DNA from: DTWD01 sp963662965
GTDB taxonomy: Bacteria; Acidobacteriota; Vicinamibacteria; Vicinamibacterales; UBA8438
Reading direction: 5' to 3'
Assembly (NCBI GenBank): GCA_963662965.1
Contig: OY759970.1
Coordinates: forward strand, 186,001-250,000
DNA length: 64,000 nucleotides
A program made the translations under genes and the position numbers. Below, piece by piece: positions 61,569 through 64,000 of this stretch. The notes under the pieces were generated by a model, which saw only the letters and a list, made by a program, of their open reading frames with translations, was not told the origin of the DNA and searched no databases. The stretch's first letter is position 1, and every line of letters begins with the position of its first letter.

Positions 61569-62768
61569 GGTGCTTCCGCAATCAACTGTTGGTGTCCTGT
61601 CGCTAACCTACCTACATGCTAGAGTTTGGGCCGTCGTTTGAGCACCACAGTACTCCCGTCGACAAGGCCCACGCACAGTGAAGAAACCGATCTGTCTCAA
61701 CCCCACGTGTTCGTTGCATGGAAGCGTCGAGTCCAGCCACATCATCCGCTACGGATTCTACAGAACCACGGCCGGAAAACGGCGTCGCTACCGATGCGTC
61801 CGGTGCGGCCAGACGTTCTCGACGACGAAGGGCACCCCCTACTACCGTCTCCAGCACCGTAGAACGACGTTCGACACGGTCGTTACGCTGCGCGTCGAGG
61901 GCGTCAGTCTATCGGCGATCGCCCGAGTCGAACGGCTGGCCTGGAACACCGTCGCCCGCTGGCTCGAGCGGGCCGGCGCCGTGTGCCGTCGATTTAGCCA
62001 CGGGAGGACCACAGGCTTCGCGGTGGAGGAGCTGCAAGCCGACGAAATCCGCTCGTTCACTGGGGGGAAGAGACGGCCGCCGTGGGTGTTCGCGGCGATT
62101 GAGGTCGGGTCGCGTCTCTGGACGTCGACCGTCGTCGGACGCCGCAGCTACCGGAACACCCTGGCACTCGTTCGCGACGTGGCGTCGCGGATGACGTTCA
62201 CCACCTGTCCCGTGATCGTGACCGATGGCTTCGAGTTCTACGGGACGGTGATCCGTCGGGTCTTCGGTCCCGCGGCGCTCTACGCGCAGGTGATCAAGAC
62301 GCGTCGCCATGACCGCGTCGTGCGGGTCGACCGACGGGTGGTGATCGGAGCTGCCTGGCGGTTTGACCACGCGCTCACGCACTCGGAGGACTCGTCGACC
62401 GTGAACACGTCGTTCATCGAGCGTCTGAATCTGACCATTCGGCAAGGGTCAGCCTACTTGTCACGACGGACGCTGTCCCATGCGCGCGGGCAGGACACGC
62501 TCGAAGCGCACCTGGAGTTGCTACGTTGCTACTACAACTTCGTTCGGCCGCATGGGGCGCTGAAGTTCGGACGCGAGACGCGGACGCCGGCGATGCAGGC
62601 GGGGCTTGCCACGCGGCGGCTGACGCTTCGGGACATCTTCGTGTCCCTGCGGCGCGTCGTCTGGTGGCTGAGCGACGTGCGGGTGTTCGCTAACCCGCGC
62701 AGGAGGGCCGCTGCTGCGGTCACGTACATGCCCGTCGCAGCGTAACAACACTTGATGACGGAAGCACC
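61569..62768 (+). mobile_element. IS1-like element, 1200 bp
   Basis: Inverted repeats of 23 bp with three mismatches, GGTGCTTCCGCAATCAACTG on the left. One intact transposase gene. The flanks differ (small-gene fragment on the left, Pycsar-type effector on the right) and show no target duplication, so a deletion or rearrangement accompanied insertion. Parent candidate of the MITE at 40908. Confidence 0.85.
61678..62745 (+). CDS. IS1-like DDE transposase with N-terminal zinc ribbon
   Basis: 355 residues from GTG 61678. The N-terminal zinc ribbon CLNPTCSLHG...YRCVRCGQTF is typical of IS1/IS1595-type transposases, followed by an HTH (SLSAIARVERLAWNTVARWL). Catalytic core: Asp-Glu in LQADEIRSFTGGK, Asp in VIVTDGFEFYG, Glu in NTSFIERLNLTIRQGSAYLS. 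IS1-like rather than IS1595 because of the ERLNLT-RQ pattern. Intact and so able in principle to mobilise the MITE. Confidence 0.82.
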   Translation: MKKPICLNPTCSLHGSVESSHIIRYGFYRTTAGKRRRYRCVRCGQTFSTTKGTPYYRLQHRRTTFDTVVTLRVEGVSLSAIARVERLAWNTVARWLERAGAVCRRFSHGRTTGFAVEELQADEIRSFTGGKRRPPWVFAAIEVGSRLWTSTVVGRRSYRNTLALVRDVASRMTFTTCPVIVTDGFEFYGTVIRRVFGPAALYAQVIKTRRHDRVVRVDRRVVIGAAWRFDHALTHSEDSSTVNTSFIERLNLTIRQGSAYLSRRTLSHARGQDTLEAHLELLRCYYNFVRPHGALKFGRETRTPAMQAGLATRRLTLRDIFVSLRRVVWWLSDVRVFANPRRRAAAAVTYMPVAA

Positions 62769-63168
62769 CGAATTTCTGCTTCAGGATCTCTGAATTGCGC
62801 CACACCTGACCCAATAGATCAGCAAGATATTCGCTCTCCTCAAGACTCTTCCACGTCTCGATGTGCTTGGCCTCGGTTCGCTTCGCGATCTCATTGAAGT
62901 ACAGCAAGGACTCCTGACCTCCCTTCAGCGAAGGAAAGGCCTCCTTGTACAAGTGCCAAAAGCTGATCCCCAGCAAGAGCAACGTGAGTCCGATCGGAAT
63001 CCACTCGAATCGGAGTTGTGTATAGATAGCGGAGCGTGTGGCAAGGACCGCAAGAAGGCCGGTGTTGATCCCGAAGATAAGAGAAGCTTTTGAATCAACG
63101 CGGGGAAAGAACGTCAGCGTTCGATTCAGCTGATCTCGGGCTGCCGATATCTTTTCCATGGATGTCAT
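62769..63168 (-). pseudogene. Pycsar-type effector (two-helix membrane, DUF5706-like), 3' truncated by IS1-like element
   Basis: From ATG 63168: KISAARDQLNRTLTFFPRVD, SKASLIFGINTGLLAVLATR (helix 1), WIPIGLTLLLLGISFWHLYK (helix 2), LYFNEIAKRTEAKHIETWKS and VWRNSEILKQKFG, about 133 codons. This is the layout of Pycsar transmembrane effectors, which depolarise the membrane on cyclic nucleotide binding in phage defence. The last residues (normally a third helix) are replaced by the IS. No cyclase gene is visible nearby. Confidence 0.68.
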
Positions 63169-63279
63169 GTGGCCACAAATACTAATGTACCAGCGGACTT
63201 TGTACGGAACTGCTGCCTTGGTGCACAACTCGCGATCTCGGTCAATACTTGCCCTCCACCCCGAGATCCGAGGTCCCGC

Positions 63280-64000
63280 ATGACGAGTTTCAAGCGCACC
63301 CAGCGGAAGTACGTCCAGAAGGCCTACCGTGTCCGGAATTGGCGGGAGTACGAGACGGGTCTCCGCGCTCGCAGGAGTCTGACCGTCTGGCTCGGACTCA
63401 CCGATGGCAAGCTCGCCCACTGGAACTCGCCGAGGCCGACGCGCAGGAAGCCAGGCCGACAACGCAAGTACTCGAACCACGCCATCGAGACGACGGTCAC
63501 CTTGGGCTTGGTGTTTGGCCTGGCGTCCAGGCAGACTGAGGGCTTCCTGCGCTTGCTGCTGACGCTCCTGAATCGGGACAACGACGTGCCCGACCACAGC
63601 ACGATCTCGAGGCGCAAGGCGAGGCTGGGGAAGGTTGCTTCCTCCGAGAGGCGAACCGTGAAGCCCGTCCACCTCCTCATCGACAGCAGCGGTCTTTCAG
63701 TGCACGTCGGCCAGTTGCGCACTCCGCCGAAAGCCAGGGACTCCCGCAAGCTGCACCTCGCTGTGGATGATCAAACCAGTGACGTGGTCGCCTGCGAGCT
63801 CACGAGCAAGCGGGCTCGAGACGCTTCCCGGGTGGCGTCACTCGTCGGCCAGATCGAGCGTCCCATCGCCTCGGCCAAGGCCGACGCCGCGTACGACACC
63901 GGCGACGTCTATAAGACGCTGGAGAATCACCGTGCTCATCGATCGCCGAAGGTGCTGATACCGCCACGAAAGGGCGCTCAGCTCGCGCTCGACTCCGCGG
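63280..64000 (+). CDS. IS5-family transposase, 3' end outside window
   Basis: From ATG 63280 the frame is open to the last base (240 codons): TSFKRTQRKYVQKAYRVRNW, SNHAIETTVTLGLVFGLASR, NDVPDHSTISRRKARLGKVA, first catalytic Asp in HLLIDSSGLSVHVG, RKLHLAVDDQTSDVVACELT and second Asp in KADAAYDTGDVYKTLE. More divergent from the other IS5 fragments of the window than they are from each other. Glu and the C terminus lie beyond base 64000. Confidence 0.82.
   Translation, partial: MTSFKRTQRKYVQKAYRVRNWREYETGLRARRSLTVWLGLTDGKLAHWNSPRPTRRKPGRQRKYSNHAIETTVTLGLVFGLASRQTEGFLRLLLTLLNRDNDVPDHSTISRRKARLGKVASSERRTVKPVHLLIDSSGLSVHVGQLRTPPKARDSRKLHLAVDDQTSDVVACELTSKRARDASRVASLVGQIERPIASAKADAAYDTGDVYKTLENHRAHRSPKVLIPPRKGAQLALDSA

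Noticed and set aside
1..64000. CRISPR array
   Set aside because: No regularly spaced short direct repeats were seen by eye anywhere in the window.

Overview
The window looks like one contig from a high-GC soil or environmental Acidobacteriota, probably class Vicinamibacteria. This is inferred from gene content: a haem-site/TPR protein of the acidobacterial ascorbate-oxygenase-like type, a secreted lectin-like protein, remnants of kinase/PD40-propeller genes, and a lineage-typical exported protein present as two broken copies. No ribosomal or other marker gene is present to settle it.

Region 1 (1-21273) is mostly conserved chromosome. It holds a biotin cluster (bioF end, bioA, bioD, then bioB convergent), a class Ic aspartate aminotransferase, the TPR protein, a LOG-family protein, a lipoprotein, a Tat-exported N-terminal-nucleophile asparaginase and a DUF6933 gene. 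After one broken gene and one IS3-like element come tRNA-Pro, two alpha/beta hydrolases and the branched-chain amino acid operon ilvD-ilvB-ilvN-ilvC on the minus strand. Upstream of ilvD is a readable attenuator: a Val/Ile-rich leader peptide, an antiterminator arm over its stop codon and a U-tailed terminator. A DRE-TIM aldolase closes the block.

Region 2 (21277-41073) starts at a degraded tRNA-Arg and is a graveyard of mobile DNA. It contains IS6, IS3, IS5, IS256 and IS110 elements, several inserted into each other, and two group II introns lying end to end. Few intact cargo genes survive: an outer-membrane protein and a membrane protein between two IS110 copies. Broken cargo includes cytochrome P460, a TrlF-like ATPase and SpmB.

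Region 3 (41101-51703) begins with glutamate dehydrogenase, whose 5' flank is a MITE. It continues with a tRNA-Arg 3' fragment followed by a small two-gene regulatory module, an ORF-less group II intron on the minus strand, a compact restriction-modification pair, more IS remnants and an intact tRNA-Arg(UCU) that again has a copy of the regulator downstream.

Region 4 (51867-64000) holds secreted or metabolic genes (PQQ sugar dehydrogenase, lectin-like protein, alpha/beta hydrolase), each near a truncated Ser/Thr-kinase 5' end. It then has a second integrase-core IS inserted in a chimeric gene, a KamA-type radical SAM pseudogene, a pair of small paralogous genes, an IS1-like element that is the plausible parent of the MITE, a truncated Pycsar-type effector and the start of an IS5 transposase running off the window.

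The most novel-looking signal is a pair of about 160-bp elements (9469-9634 and 51464-51618). They share a conserved core but carry unrelated arms that each pair perfectly or nearly so, as expected for a folded RNA or single-stranded DNA element.
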